From: Chryseobacterium sp. FH1 | Lineage (GTDB): Bacteria > Bacteroidota > Bacteroidia > Flavobacteriales > Weeksellaceae | NCBI RefSeq assembly: GCF_000735135.1 | Contig: NZ_JPLZ01000001.1 | Coordinates: 124,001 to 188,000 of the forward strand | Direction of reading: 5' to 3' | Length of the DNA stretch: 64,000 nt | In this document: positions 41,151 through 49,999 of the stretch, in pieces | How the letters are laid out: each line of letters begins with the position of its first letter | Position numbering within the stretch: the stretch's first letter is position 1 | Made by a program: the position numbers and the translations under genes | The notes under the pieces: model-generated | Seen by the model: only the letters and a program-made list of their open reading frames with translations | What the model was told of the DNA's origin: nothing | Databases searched by the model: none

Positions 41151-42605
41151 ATGAGTACTACAGAAAAAAAATACAACGAAGCGGAAAGCTGGGTGGTAGA
41201 AGCTGAAACATTCAGAGACTCTGTGGGAACAATGGACAGTGCAGGTAAAAGAAAATGGGTGTTTCCAAGAAAACCTAAAGGAAAATACACCAATTACAGA
41301 GTTCTTGTAAGCATTGTATTATTGGCCATCTATTTTGTGATTCCATTTCTTAAATTCAATGGGAATCCTCTACTTTTATTCAACATCATAGAACGTCAGT
41401 TCTTCATCTTTGGACAGCCTTTTTATCCTCAGGATTTCTTTATCCTGGCATTGGGTGCCATTGTCTCTTTAATTTTCATTATCATTTTCACGGTAGTTTT
41501 CGGAAGGATATTTTGCGGATGGATTTGTCCTCAGACTATCTTTTTAGAAATGATATTCCGTAAAATCGAATATGCGATCGAAGGAGACAGAAACAAACAA
41601 ATGCGCCTCGACAATCAAGAATGGGACACAGAAAAGATCTGGAAACGAGGCTTGAAATGGAGCATTTTCGTTTTGATCTCGGTCATCATTACCCACATTA
41701 TGTTTATGTACATTGTTGGTTATGAAGAAGTTTTCAGAATAATGCAAGAAGGTCCTTTTGAAAAGCCGACCAATTTCTTGGTGATGATTCTTTTCACGGC
41801 GGCGTTTTACTTTGTATTTGCTTGGTTTAGAGAACAAGTTTGTACAATGGTTTGTCCTTATGGCAGGCTTCAAGGCGTTTTGATTGACAAAGAAACCATC
41901 AATGTTTTCTACGATTACAAAAGAGGAGAAAATCGCGCAAAATGGAAAAAAGGAGAAGACAGAAGAGCCGAAGGAAAAGGCGACTGCATCGATTGTAAAC
42001 AATGTGTTGTTGTCTGCCCAACTGGAATCGATATCCGCGATGGTCTTCAGATGGAATGCGTGAACTGTACCGCTTGTATCGACGCTTGTGATGAAGTAAT
42101 GGTAAAAGTCGGACTTCCGCCAGGATTGATTCGATATGCATCTGAGAAAGAGATTGAGGAACAGGAGAAATTCAAGTTTTCTGGAAGAATGAAAATTTAC
42201 TCCGTGGTCTTGTTACTTCTTGTTGGTTTCCTTGGTGGATTGTTATATAGCAGAGGCGATATGGAAGCTAAATTCCTAAAACCTCCTGGAGCTACTTTCT
42301 TCGTGAGAGAAGGGAAAATTACAAATACTTACAATTACACTTTCCTTAATAAATCCAACGAAAACAGGACGGTCATCATCAAAATAATTGAGCCTGCAAA
42401 CGGAGAAATATCGTCCAGCACCTCATCCAACAAAATTGTTTTGAAAAGAGATGTGATGACAAAAGGAACCATCAACGTCAGTTTCCCAGAAAGCCAAATC
42501 AAACTGTCAAAACAAAATCTGACTTTGGGCGTTTATGATATGAATGGAGAATTGTTAGATTCTTACAACACCTACTTTGAAGGACCATTCAAATTTCAAT
42601 TTTAA
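41151..42605 (+). CDS. ccoG: cbb3 oxidase accessory protein CcoG
   Basis: 484 residues from ATG 41151 (MSTTEKKYNEAESWVV); the longer frame from 41055 uses TTG and would run through the hairpin 41047-41137. Several membrane helices, then ferredoxin-like Cys clusters: CGWICP (CxxxCP), CTMVCPYGRLQ, CIDCKQCVVVCPTG and CVNCTACIDAC, which are two 4Fe-4S sites with the RdxA/FixG plan. A periplasmic immunoglobulin-like C-terminal part ends the protein. Family role: a membrane copper/electron-handling protein used in cbb3 assembly. Next gene ccoH is 9 bp away. Confidence 0.94.
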   Translation: MSTTEKKYNEAESWVVEAETFRDSVGTMDSAGKRKWVFPRKPKGKYTNYRVLVSIVLLAIYFVIPFLKFNGNPLLLFNIIERQFFIFGQPFYPQDFFILALGAIVSLIFIIIFTVVFGRIFCGWICPQTIFLEMIFRKIEYAIEGDRNKQMRLDNQEWDTEKIWKRGLKWSIFVLISVIITHIMFMYIVGYEEVFRIMQEGPFEKPTNFLVMILFTAAFYFVFAWFREQVCTMVCPYGRLQGVLIDKETINVFYDYKRGENRAKWKKGEDRRAEGKGDCIDCKQCVVVCPTGIDIRDGLQMECVNCTACIDACDEVMVKVGLPPGLIRYASEKEIEEQEKFKFSGRMKIYSVVLLLLVGFLGGLLYSRGDMEAKFLKPPGATFFVREGKITNTYNYTFLNKSNENRTVIIKIIEPANGEISSSTSSNKIVLKRDVMTKGTINVSFPESQIKLSKQNLTLGVYDMNGELLDSYNTYFEGPFKFQF

Positions 42606-42614
42606 AATAAAACA

Positions 42615-43064
42615 ATGAAGAATTTAAATTGGGGACACGGATTGATGATCGCATTGGGATGTTTCATCGTCTTTATCTTGTTTTTGATTTTGGTATTTCC
42701 AATGGGAAAACAGAATGCAGAAATGATTTCCAATAACTATTACGAAGAGGAATTAAAATACCAAGACGTCATAGATGCTAAAGAAAACGCAGGAAACCTA
42801 AAAGAAATCCCTGCGTACAAAGCAGAAAATGAAGGAATGGTGATCACTTTCCCAGAAGCCATAAAAGCAGATGGAAACAAAGCTGACTTCGTACTTTTCC
42901 GCACAGAAGATTCCAATCTTGACATCAAAAAAGAAGTTACTTTACAGAACAACCAATTCGTCATTCCAACAAAAGTAATTTCAAAAGGTTCTTACACACT
43001 AAAATTAAAATGGACAGAAAATAAGAAACCGTATCAGGTGGATTATGACATCCTATGGAAATAG
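42615..43064 (+). CDS. ccoH: FixH-family cbb3 assembly protein CcoH
   Basis: 149 residues. One N-terminal membrane helix (about 8-28, GLMIALGCFIVFILFLILVF), then a periplasmic beta-sandwich (about 40-149: NNYYEEELKYQDVIDAKENA). This FixH pattern stabilises CcoP and the assembled oxidase. The last 10 bp overlap the start of the next gene, so expression is coupled. Confidence 0.9.
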   Translation: MKNLNWGHGLMIALGCFIVFILFLILVFPMGKQNAEMISNNYYEEELKYQDVIDAKENAGNLKEIPAYKAENEGMVITFPEAIKADGNKADFVLFRTEDSNLDIKKEVTLQNNQFVIPTKVISKGSYTLKLKWTENKKPYQVDYDILWK

Positions 43065-43792
43065 CACTCATCATATCAGCCATTGGTTTGGGATTCGCAT
43101 CTGGATTCCATTGCATTGGGATGTGCGGACCGATTGCTTTGTCGATGGGATTGACGAAAAATCAAAAAACCAATTTCTATCTTCAAAACATCACTTACCA
43201 GTTTGGGCGAATCTTCACCTACTCTATTCTGGGTGCGTTTCTAGGCATCATAGGACAAAGTTTTGAGTTCGCAGGTTTCCAACAATATCTCACGATTCTT
43301 GTCGGCATTTTATTGATTATTATGGCGATATTCTCATTCGGTGGGAAAGACTTTGCATCAAAAATTCCTTTTGTTTCAAGAGCTTTGCTAAAAGTGAAAA
43401 TGAGACTCGGGAAAATCCTTCAACGTCCCGATTACAAATCCAGATTCGCCACAGGAATTCTGAATGGTCTTCTACCCTGCGGAATGGTTTATATGGCGCT
43501 CACAGCATCTTTAGCGTCTGGTGGGATTTGGCAGAGTTCACTCTTTATGTTTCTTTTCGGATTGGGAACTTTTCCGTTTATGTTTGCCGTAGTTTTCTTG
43601 GGCAATTTCATCACGACAGCTTTCCGAGTTAAGATTCTGAAAGTCATTCCAGTGATGATGATTCTTCTAGGCGGATTATTCATTCTAAGAGGTTTGGAAC
43701 TGGGAATTCCTTACGTTTCGCCACGTTCCGAATCTTTGCACGTGGAACATTCTACAGACGGTTTCCATACGGATCATACGAATTGTCACTAG
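43055..43792 (+). CDS. SafE/DsbD-like membrane protein of the cbb3 cluster
   Basis: 245 residues with six membrane helices. GFASGFHCIGMCGPIALSMGL (about 10-30) with Cys19 and Cys24 and GLLPCGMVYMALT (about 140-152) are the conserved Cys-containing loops of the sulfite-exporter TauE/SafE family close to DsbD transmembrane domains. In other bacteria this gene follows ccoGHI and takes part in copper or redox supply to the oxidase (CcoA/CcoT-type roles are proposed). His-rich C-terminal tail (HVEHSTDGFHTDHTNCH) may bind metal. Starts inside ccoH. Confidence 0.85.
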   Translation: MEIALIISAIGLGFASGFHCIGMCGPIALSMGLTKNQKTNFYLQNITYQFGRIFTYSILGAFLGIIGQSFEFAGFQQYLTILVGILLIIMAIFSFGGKDFASKIPFVSRALLKVKMRLGKILQRPDYKSRFATGILNGLLPCGMVYMALTASLASGGIWQSSLFMFLFGLGTFPFMFAVVFLGNFITTAFRVKILKVIPVMMILLGGLFILRGLELGIPYVSPRSESLHVEHSTDGFHTDHTNCH

Positions 43793-43813
43793 TTTTAAAA
43801 TTTAACATTTGAA

Positions 43814-44821
43814 ATGCAGATCAACCGATTTCTTAGATTATTTAGTTTTCTGATTTTTACAATCATTTTAAGTTGTAAAGAAAATGGAAATATAAAAACT
43901 TCAGAAATTGATCATATCACAACCCCATTGGAAGTTCAGAACTTGATTAGAAAAAACTTTAAAGATTTAACTAAATATGAAGTTAAAAGTATCCAGGATT
44001 TTAAACGTGAAGATTTTGAATGTCAAACTAATGTAAAACTTGCAGACGAACTTGACATCGGTGAAAGTTTTTACAAAACTGATTTTGATAATAACGGATT
44101 CACGGATCTATTGGTGATTGGTGACGACTACACTTGTCTAGGATCGCTGGATCAGTCTTGTAGCTATCATCCGATTGTTATTATGAATTTTGGTCATCAG
44201 AAATATAAAATCGTTAATATTTCAAAACGTCATAATGATTATTTTGTTCCTAAAATTACGGATAAAGATGGGCAAAAACTTTTAGAAATCAACAATTCGA
44301 GAATCATCGATTGGAAAAAAAAGATAGTTGCTAAAAATCCTCAAAAACAAATATTGGCTTTTAGATTCGGTGATTTTATTGAATATAATTCCAATAAACA
44401 AAACTATATTCCTATCGAAAAAATAGAATTCTCCACAACTGGTTGTTTTGGAACTTGCCCTATTTTTGACTTAGAAATTAATCAAAATCGAGAAGCTAAA
44501 TTCATTGCCAAGCAGTTCAACTTTAATGACGATATGGAAATTTGGTCAGAAAAAAATGAAGGAACTTTCAAAACTAAATTACAGAATGAAGATTTTGAGA
44601 TGCTCATAAAAACTTTAGAATACATTGATTTTCCTAAGCTAGAAGATAACTACGCTGTTAACTGGACTGACGATCAAACTGTCAATTTAAAAATAACCTA
44701 CGCCAGTGGTAAAATTAAAACAATTAGCGATTACGGCGCATCTGGAACTTATGGACTTAAAAAGATCTATAAAATATTATTTGACATAAGAAAAAATCAA
44801 AGCTGGGTTAAAATTGATTAA
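43814..44821 (+). CDS. Lipoprotein with DUF6438-like C-terminal domain
   Basis: 335 residues. Signal with lipobox L-S-C (Cys21). Middle region has a calcium-binding-like DFDNNGFTDLLVIGDD (about 90-105) typical of FG-GAP/VCBS units. C-terminal domain (about 205-335) contains KIEFSTTGCFGTCPIFDLEINQN, the G-C-F-G-x-C-P pattern of DUF6438. Outer-membrane or periplasmic lipoprotein; function unknown. It is 21 bp after the SafE-like gene but its composition (more AT-rich, Asn/Lys-rich) suggests it is an independent gene. Confidence 0.7.
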   Translation: MQINRFLRLFSFLIFTIILSCKENGNIKTSEIDHITTPLEVQNLIRKNFKDLTKYEVKSIQDFKREDFECQTNVKLADELDIGESFYKTDFDNNGFTDLLVIGDDYTCLGSLDQSCSYHPIVIMNFGHQKYKIVNISKRHNDYFVPKITDKDGQKLLEINNSRIIDWKKKIVAKNPQKQILAFRFGDFIEYNSNKQNYIPIEKIEFSTTGCFGTCPIFDLEINQNREAKFIAKQFNFNDDMEIWSEKNEGTFKTKLQNEDFEMLIKTLEYIDFPKLEDNYAVNWTDDQTVNLKITYASGKIKTISDYGASGTYGLKKIYKILFDIRKNQSWVKID

Positions 44822-44831
44822 AAAGTAAAAC

Positions 44832-44862
44832 AAAAAAATCGGCCAACTGACCGATTTTTATA
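44832..44862. terminator. Bidirectional terminator between convergent genes
   Basis: Stem AAAAATCGG (44834-44842) / CCGATTTTT (44851-44859) with an 8-nt loop has A residues upstream and T residues downstream, and lies between the convergent genes ending at 44821 and 44885. Confidence 0.9.
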
Positions 44863-44884
44863 TTTTAAAACTATACTCTGATTC

Positions 44885-45358
44885 TTAAAAAGAAACCTCA
44901 GAAGTTTCCTTCCCTTTCTGGAAATTAAGCGTTTTCAAAGTTCCTTTGTAAGTGATGTTTAGAATGTTGACCTGTTTCGGAAACTGTCCAATCAAAATGC
45001 TATTTCTGATTTTAAGACTTGAAATATCTGAAACATTCGAAGCTTCATAATAAACCCAAACCGATTCACCATTCACCTGACTTCCTGTGAAAGTCAAAGT
45101 TTTGGGAGCGCCATTGATGGAAACATCCACATTGGCATTCATATACTTTTTAACTTCGGCATCGAAACCAGCCGTTGTAGGATCAATTTTTATCGCTTGA
45201 GAGATATGTGTCGTATTAAGTTTTGTTGTAAACTTCAAAGTTTTGGTTCCATCGATGTAATCCACTTTGGTCATAGACGAAAAGAAATCTGCGTCATTGA
45301 AACTGAAAATCCCCAGCATCAAAAGTCCCGTTGCAAATATTAATAAATATTTTTTCAT
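44885..45358 (-). CDS. DUF6702-like secreted protein
   Basis: 157 residues from ATG 45358 (MKKYLLIFATGLLMLGIFSF signal segment); a frame from 45412 would add 18 residues and overlap AT-rich leader. Mature part (about 25-157) is beta-rich: MTKVDYIDGTKTLKFTTKLNTTHISQAIKIDP ... KIRNSILIGQFPKQVNILNITYKG. This resembles the uncharacterised DUF6702 proteins of Bacteroidetes, which are periplasmic. No enzymatic motif. Downstream of the LOG-family gene. Confidence 0.7.
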   Translation of the reverse strand: MKKYLLIFATGLLMLGIFSFNDADFFSSMTKVDYIDGTKTLKFTTKLNTTHISQAIKIDPTTAGFDAEVKKYMNANVDVSINGAPKTLTFTGSQVNGESVWVYYEASNVSDISSLKIRNSILIGQFPKQVNILNITYKGTLKTLNFQKGKETSEVSF

Positions 45359-45415
45359 TTTGATAATGTTATAATAACTTTTATGATTGATTAAACTCAA
45401 ATTATATGCCACGCT

Positions 45416-46120
45416 TTAGAAATTCACACTCACCGAGTATTTGTCATAAAACGCTTTGATGTGCTCCACCGCATCTTCCGCAGTATCCACAACGCGGAAA
45501 AGTTCGAGGTCTTTCTCGGCAATCAAACCTTCTTTCAGCAATGTTCCTTTGAACCAATCCAGCAATCCGCTCCAAAATTCGCTACCAACCAAAACGATTG
45601 GGAATTTCCCTATTTTGTTGGTTTGGATTAATGTCAAGGCTTCGGAAAGCTCGTCCAAAGTTCCAAATCCACCGGGCATCACGACGAAACCTTGCGAATA
45701 TTTCACGAACATTACCTTTCTAACGAAGAAATAATCAAAATTGATATTATAACCTTTGTCAACATAGGGATTAAAGTGTTGCTCGAAAGGCAATTCGATG
45801 TTCAATCCGATGGATTTTCCGTTGCCGTGAGCTCCCCTATTCCCAGCTTCCATTATTCCAGGTCCGCCTCCTGTGATGACACCAAATCCAATTTCTGTAA
45901 TCTTCTTGGCAATATCCGAAGCCATTTTGTAATAATAATTATCTTCGGGCAATCTTGCAGAACCAAAGATGGAAACACAAGGGCCAATCTTAGCCATTTT
46001 TTCGTAACCGTCCACAAATTCGGACATCACGCGGAAAACCATCCAGCTGTCTTTCGTGATTGTTTCGTCCCATGTTTTTTGTCTCAGACTTTCCTGCAGT
46101 CTTTTATCGTCATCTATCAT
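45416..46120 (-). CDS. LOG-family protein (TIGR00730 Rossmann fold; nucleoside 5'-monophosphate phosphoribohydrolase type)
   Basis: 234 residues. Key motifs: GGGPGIMEAGNRGA (about 90-103) and PGGFGTLDELSEALT (about 150-164), the PGGxGTxxE active site shared with cytokinin-activating LOG enzymes. Family members cleave ribose 5-phosphate from nucleoside monophosphates; the in vivo role in bacteria is not settled. The start overlaps the preceding nucleotidyltransferase gene by 4 bp (46117-46120), so the two are an operon. Confidence 0.93.
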   Translation of the reverse strand: MIDDDKRLQESLRQKTWDETITKDSWMVFRVMSEFVDGYEKMAKIGPCVSIFGSARLPEDNYYYKMASDIAKKITEIGFGVITGGGPGIMEAGNRGAHGNGKSIGLNIELPFEQHFNPYVDKGYNINFDYFFVRKVMFVKYSQGFVVMPGGFGTLDELSEALTLIQTNKIGKFPIVLVGSEFWSGLLDWFKGTLLKEGLIAEKDLELFRVVDTAEDAVEHIKAFYDKYSVSVNF

Positions 46121-46830
46121 TTGAATATTCTTTCTGCTTCCGCAATAGATTCTGGTCTGCCAACATCCACCAAATTGGAAGTGTGCTGGTAACCAATTAT
46201 AATATCTTCTTTCATCAAATCCATATATTCATCCATTATGGAAAATGCTCCGGTCTTGGTCATTTTATCAAAAATCTCTGAGTTGACACAATGCACACCA
46301 CTGAACGCCAATTCTCTCAATTTGAAAATCCCGCCAACAACTTTCTTTTTATTCGTCGTCAGGTTTCTCCAACCTTTCAAAAACATCTTTTCATTGAACA
46401 TCAATTTTCTGGAACTGTCTCTGTCGGAAACGGCCAAAGTAATCATTGCGCCTTTCATCTCGTGAAGTCTGATGAAATTGGTGATATTAAGATCAGTCAA
46501 AATATCGACGTTCATTATCAGAAATGCTTTCTCATTTTCAAGGAATCTCCTCGCGAAAAGCAATCCGCCTCCGGTTTCCAAAAGTTCTTCGTGCTCATTC
46601 GAAATCTCAATGTTCGCTCCGAAGTTATCGTTCTCCGCCAGAAAAGCCAGAATCTGTCCTCCAAAATGGTGAATATTGATCACGAAATCATTGATCCCGT
46701 AACCTTGAAGATATTTGATATTTCTTTCTAATAACGGCATTCCGTTGACTTTTGCCAAAGCTTTCGGATGTTCATCGGTAAACGGCTTGAGGCGCGTTCC
46801 TTTGCCTGCAGCAAATAATAATGCTTTCAT
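46117..46830 (-). CDS. Sugar-phosphate nucleotidyltransferase (MurU-like)
   Basis: 237 residues. N-terminal nucleotide-binding motif LFAAGKGTRLKPFTDEHPKAL (G-x-G-T-R-L-x-P-x-T, signature Lys), then MPLLERNIKYL and NVDILTDLNI with metal-binding Asp. Length and gene order with RapZ-C suggest a MurNAc-1-phosphate uridylyltransferase (MurU) in peptidoglycan sugar recycling; another NDP-sugar pyrophosphorylase is possible. A MurNAc kinase (AmgK) is not seen in the visible neighbourhood; the 84 bp before its ATG carry an AT-rich repeat. Confidence 0.85.
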   Translation of the reverse strand: MKALLFAAGKGTRLKPFTDEHPKALAKVNGMPLLERNIKYLQGYGINDFVINIHHFGGQILAFLAENDNFGANIEISNEHEELLETGGGLLFARRFLENEKAFLIMNVDILTDLNITNFIRLHEMKGAMITLAVSDRDSSRKLMFNEKMFLKGWRNLTTNKKKVVGGIFKLRELAFSGVHCVNSEIFDKMTKTGAFSIMDEYMDLMKEDIIIGYQHTSNLVDVGRPESIAEAERIFK

Positions 46831-46914
46831 ATTTATAAATGATAATTGATAATTGATGAATGATCAATTCACCCATCAATTTTAAAATAATTATTCTGAA
46901 GTTAAAGCAAAAAG

Positions 46915-47346
46915 CTAATTGCTAGAAGCCGATTTCATATTAAGATGCAACTGCTCGTCGTGATGAATGCTGACATTCGCTTCCGGATAATTTTCTCGGA
47001 TGAACTGAGCAGTTTTGATTGCAGAATAAACAGAACGATGTTGTCCGCCCGTACAACCAAAATTAATTTGGAGATGCTCAAAACCGCGACTCAAATAGTT
47101 TTCGATACTAATGGACAAAAGAGATTTTATAGAATCGAAGAATTTTGGAAATTCTGTTTTACTTTCCAAAAATTCCTGAACGCCAATGTCATTTCCAGTC
47201 TGGATCTTGTACTCCTCTATTCTTCCGGGATTTAAGATTCCACGGCAATCGAAGACGAATCCGCCTCCATTATCAGTTTTATCTTTTGGAATCCCACCTT
47301 TTTTATAAGAAAAACTATGAATCTCTATATTGAGTTTGTTCTGCAT
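46915..47346 (-). CDS. Stand-alone RapZ C-terminal domain protein
   Basis: 143 residues from ATG 47346 (MQNKLNIEIHSFSYKKGG). The only domain is the RapZ C-terminal region: SFSYKKGGIPKDKTDNGGGFVFDCRGILNPGR and INFGCTGGQHRSVYSAIKTAQFI (GxTGGxHRSV, phosphate-binding loop). In proteobacterial RapZ this part binds the sRNA GlmY/GlmZ and the N-terminal part is an ATPase; that ATPase is missing here. In Bacteroidetes it occurs alone near sugar nucleotidyltransferases. The role may be sensing of a glucosamine phosphate (inference). Confidence 0.88.
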   Translation of the reverse strand: MQNKLNIEIHSFSYKKGGIPKDKTDNGGGFVFDCRGILNPGRIEEYKIQTGNDIGVQEFLESKTEFPKFFDSIKSLLSISIENYLSRGFEHLQINFGCTGGQHRSVYSAIKTAQFIRENYPEANVSIHHDEQLHLNMKSASSN

Positions 47347-47495
47347 CAAAATTTAATTTTCCGTAAAGTTACTTTTTTTAATTTTCTTTCAAAAATCTGA
47401 GTATTCTGAATTTAAAATTTAATTTTGCATATTAATTGATTCAAGGCTTTGCAAATCAAACATAATATCTTATTTTTAAAAATAAATCACACAAA

Positions 47496-48659
47496 ATGAA
47501 ATTTATAAAATACTGTCTATTAATAAGTTTATTGATGTTCACCATCAGTTGCAAAAAATCCAAAGTAGATGGAAGCAACAGAATGAGTTTTCAGGAAAGT
47601 ATCAACGATATGGCTTCCAGTTTGCCGACTTTGCAACAAGTCAAATTCAACGAAGCACTTTATATCCTTAAAACTTTTGGCGTAGAAGCTGATGGCGACA
47701 TTGCAGAGATCACTGCTTTGGGAAAATTGTTAGATGGTAAAAAAACACCAGAAATCTTGGCTTTAGCTGATGAAGTAGCAAAGAAAAACGGAATCGCCTG
47801 GAGTAGCACTGCGCCCCCAAGTTTAGGAGAAATGAACATCTTCGGTGATGTTGCCGCCTCAGAAAAAGATCCGAACGATATTGACGCCGCAGGACTAAAC
47901 GTCGTGGTGAGAAACATTGCCGGCGATAGCTTGACAGGCTCAAAAGGACTAATTGTCATCCCTCAATTGATGGACAACAACGGAAAAAAAGTTGAGTTCG
48001 AAGGTGCTGCATTGGAAACCATTATGGAAATCTCAAGTGGCGGAACGAAAATCTCCACTTCCAAAAACCTGATGCAAGATCCAGCATTCCGCGGTTTTAC
48101 TATTAAATATTCATCGCTTCCAAGAGAAAAAATATTCGAAAACAAAATCGACATCAAACTATCTGTAAAAACGACCAAAAAACTTTTGCAGATGATCAAA
48201 ATGGGAATTCCTGTCAATGGACAAGCGCTTTATACGCCTCCAGCTCCGGTAGTTTCAGATTCGATCCAAGCGCCTCCGCCAATCATTGATCCACAAACAG
48301 GAGAAACACCAGTGGTTCCACCAGCGCCGGCAAAACCAACTTCGGATCCAAAAGCTACGGTAACAAAATTTCTTAACAATCTTTCCACTCAGAATTTCAA
48401 AGCGGCATTTGACGCTTCGGAAAATCCAAATTGGGGATCTTACGACAAATTCTCAAATCCTAACTCTGGTTTCGGATCTGTGAAAAACATTAATGTAAAA
48501 AATATATCAGTTCCATATAATAAAGACAATTCCGCAAATGTAAATGTGACCTACGATGTGACAGACAAAAACGGAAAAGTTACTGCCCTCAACGTGACTT
48601 ATGGATTGAAATCTGTGAACAATAGCTGGAAAATTACTACTTATAAAATCAACAACTAA
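47496..48659 (+). CDS. Large lipoprotein with DUF6694-like region and NTF2-like C-terminus
   Basis: 387 residues. Lipoprotein signal with Cys19 (MKFIKYCLLISLLMFTISC). The N-terminal part (about 35-105) is helical (MSFQESINDMASSLPTLQQVKFNEALYILKTFG). The middle (about 125-240) is a beta-rich domain. A Pro-rich linker (about 245-285, PPAPVVSDSIQAPPPIIDP) leads to a small C-terminal domain (about 290-387) with the alpha-plus-beta pattern of NTF2-like/lumazine-binding proteins (ATVTKFLNNLSTQNFKAAFD). Function unknown. A TAATTTTG -7 box lies at 47420-47427. It is followed 8 bp later by apt. Confidence 0.7.
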   Translation: MKFIKYCLLISLLMFTISCKKSKVDGSNRMSFQESINDMASSLPTLQQVKFNEALYILKTFGVEADGDIAEITALGKLLDGKKTPEILALADEVAKKNGIAWSSTAPPSLGEMNIFGDVAASEKDPNDIDAAGLNVVVRNIAGDSLTGSKGLIVIPQLMDNNGKKVEFEGAALETIMEISSGGTKISTSKNLMQDPAFRGFTIKYSSLPREKIFENKIDIKLSVKTTKKLLQMIKMGIPVNGQALYTPPAPVVSDSIQAPPPIIDPQTGETPVVPPAPAKPTSDPKATVTKFLNNLSTQNFKAAFDASENPNWGSYDKFSNPNSGFGSVKNINVKNISVPYNKDNSANVNVTYDVTDKNGKVTALNVTYGLKSVNNSWKITTYKINN

Positions 48660-48667
48660 AAAAAATA

Positions 48668-49204
48668 ATGGCATCTGCAGAATTAGTAAAAAAATTAGAA
48701 GAAACAATCGACAACATTCCAGACTTTCCGATTCCGGGAATTCAGTTTAAAGATATTTGTCCAATTTTTCTTCAACCAAAACTTTATGAAGAAGTGATTG
48801 CGGACCTTGCAGATTTTAGCCGTGGAAAAGTAGATGTAGTCTGTGGCATAGAAAGCCGAGGCTATCTTTTCGGGATTGCTATTGCTGTAGCTTTGGACGT
48901 CCCTTTTGTTTTAATTAGAAAAGCAGGCAAATTACCACCACCTTTCATCGGAGAAAAATACGATTTGGAATATGGCTCGGCAGAAATCGAAATGAAAACC
49001 GGACATCTCAAAGAAGGACAACGCGTTTTGATCCACGATGATCTCCTGGCAACTGGTGGCACTACGGAAGCAGCCGCGAAGTTAGTTTCAAAACAAGGTT
49101 CAATTCCAACCCAATTCAGTTTTTTGATCGACTTGAAGGATTTGAATGGTGTAGAAAGATTATCAAAATTCGGAGCAGAAGTTTATTCTATCCTTAATTA
49201 TTAA
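48668..49204 (+). CDS. apt: Adenine phosphoribosyltransferase
   Basis: 178 residues. PRPP-binding motif VLIHDDLLATGGTTEAA (about 116-132) is complete, with catalytic Asp-Asp-x-x-x-T-G-G. IPDFPIPGIQFKDICPI near the N-terminus and CGIESRGYLFG are the purine-binding elements. It salvages adenine to AMP using PRPP. Just 8 bp downstream of the lipoprotein gene. Confidence 0.97.
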   Translation: MASAELVKKLEETIDNIPDFPIPGIQFKDICPIFLQPKLYEEVIADLADFSRGKVDVVCGIESRGYLFGIAIAVALDVPFVLIRKAGKLPPPFIGEKYDLEYGSAEIEMKTGHLKEGQRVLIHDDLLATGGTTEAAAKLVSKQGSIPTQFSFLIDLKDLNGVERLSKFGAEVYSILNY

Positions 49205-49230
49205 AGAAATTTTCAATCAAAAAAAGAATT

Positions 49231-49261
49231 TTTGCAAATCAAAACTAAAACGTTAAATTTG
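49231..49261 (+). promoter_or_regulatory. Promoter of the YfgM-like TPR gene
   Basis: TTTG (49231-49234), 19-bp spacing, TAAATTTG (49254-49261): a very good match to the Bacteroidetes promoter TTTG-N17-23-TAnnTTTG. It lies 21 bp upstream of the ATG at 49283, giving a leader of about 15 nt. Confidence 0.8.
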
Positions 49262-49282
49262 CACTTCATTTACTAAAAAATT

Positions 49283-49987
49283 ATGGCAGATCTACATAAC
49301 AAAAAAAACGAACAAGAAGGAAAAGAAACTGTAGAATTCTTTAGAGACCTTGATAAAGAAGCACTTAACATAGAATCTTTTCTGGAAAAAAATGCTAAGA
49401 CATTGACTATCGGTTTCGGTATCTTGATCGTGGCCGTTTTGGCTTGGTTCGGTTATCAGCAGTTCATCGTTGGTCCTAAAAATGAAGAAGCAACGAAAAG
49501 CTATCTTTCTGCTCAGAAAAATCTTGCCGAAGGGAAAGACGATTTGGCATTAGGTGGAAAATCGGTTGCAAACCCAGGATTCCTTGGAACTTACGATCAG
49601 TATGATAACACAAAGGCTGGAAAATTGGCCGCTTACAATGCTGGATTGATCGAGTTCAAAAAAGGAAACTATCAGAAAGCTTACGATTTGTTAGACAAAT
49701 TCAGTTCTGGAAACAAAGTTTTGGTCGCTCTTAAATATGGTGCAATGGCAGACTGTCTTTCCAACCTCAACAAAAGTGACGACGCTTTAGCAATGGCTTC
49801 CAAAGCGGCTTCAGCATCAGATGACGCTTACACATCTTATTATTTCACAAAGAAAGCTGGGATGTTGGCTTTGGCGCTTAAGAAAAATGCAGATGCTAAA
49901 AAATATTTCTCTACGATAGACGAGAAGTATCAAGATTACGACAACGGTCAATCTGATGCATTCATCGAAATGACAAAATATTATTAA
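49283..49987 (+). CDS. YfgM-like TPR membrane protein
   Basis: 234 residues. A short cytoplasmic N-terminus, one membrane helix (about 42-62, TLTIGFGILIVAVLAWFGYQQF), then a periplasmic TPR-like helical domain (about 70-234) with repeats such as AAYNAGLIEFKKGNYQKAYDLLDKFSSG and KKNADAKKYFSTID. Similar in plan to YfgM, which works with the Sec translocon and PpiD; this role is inference here. It has its own strong promoter and is followed 12 bp later by ribH. Confidence 0.78.
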   Translation: MADLHNKKNEQEGKETVEFFRDLDKEALNIESFLEKNAKTLTIGFGILIVAVLAWFGYQQFIVGPKNEEATKSYLSAQKNLAEGKDDLALGGKSVANPGFLGTYDQYDNTKAGKLAAYNAGLIEFKKGNYQKAYDLLDKFSSGNKVLVALKYGAMADCLSNLNKSDDALAMASKAASASDDAYTSYYFTKKAGMLALALKKNADAKKYFSTIDEKYQDYDNGQSDAFIEMTKYY

Positions 49988-49999
49988 AATATAAAAAAT

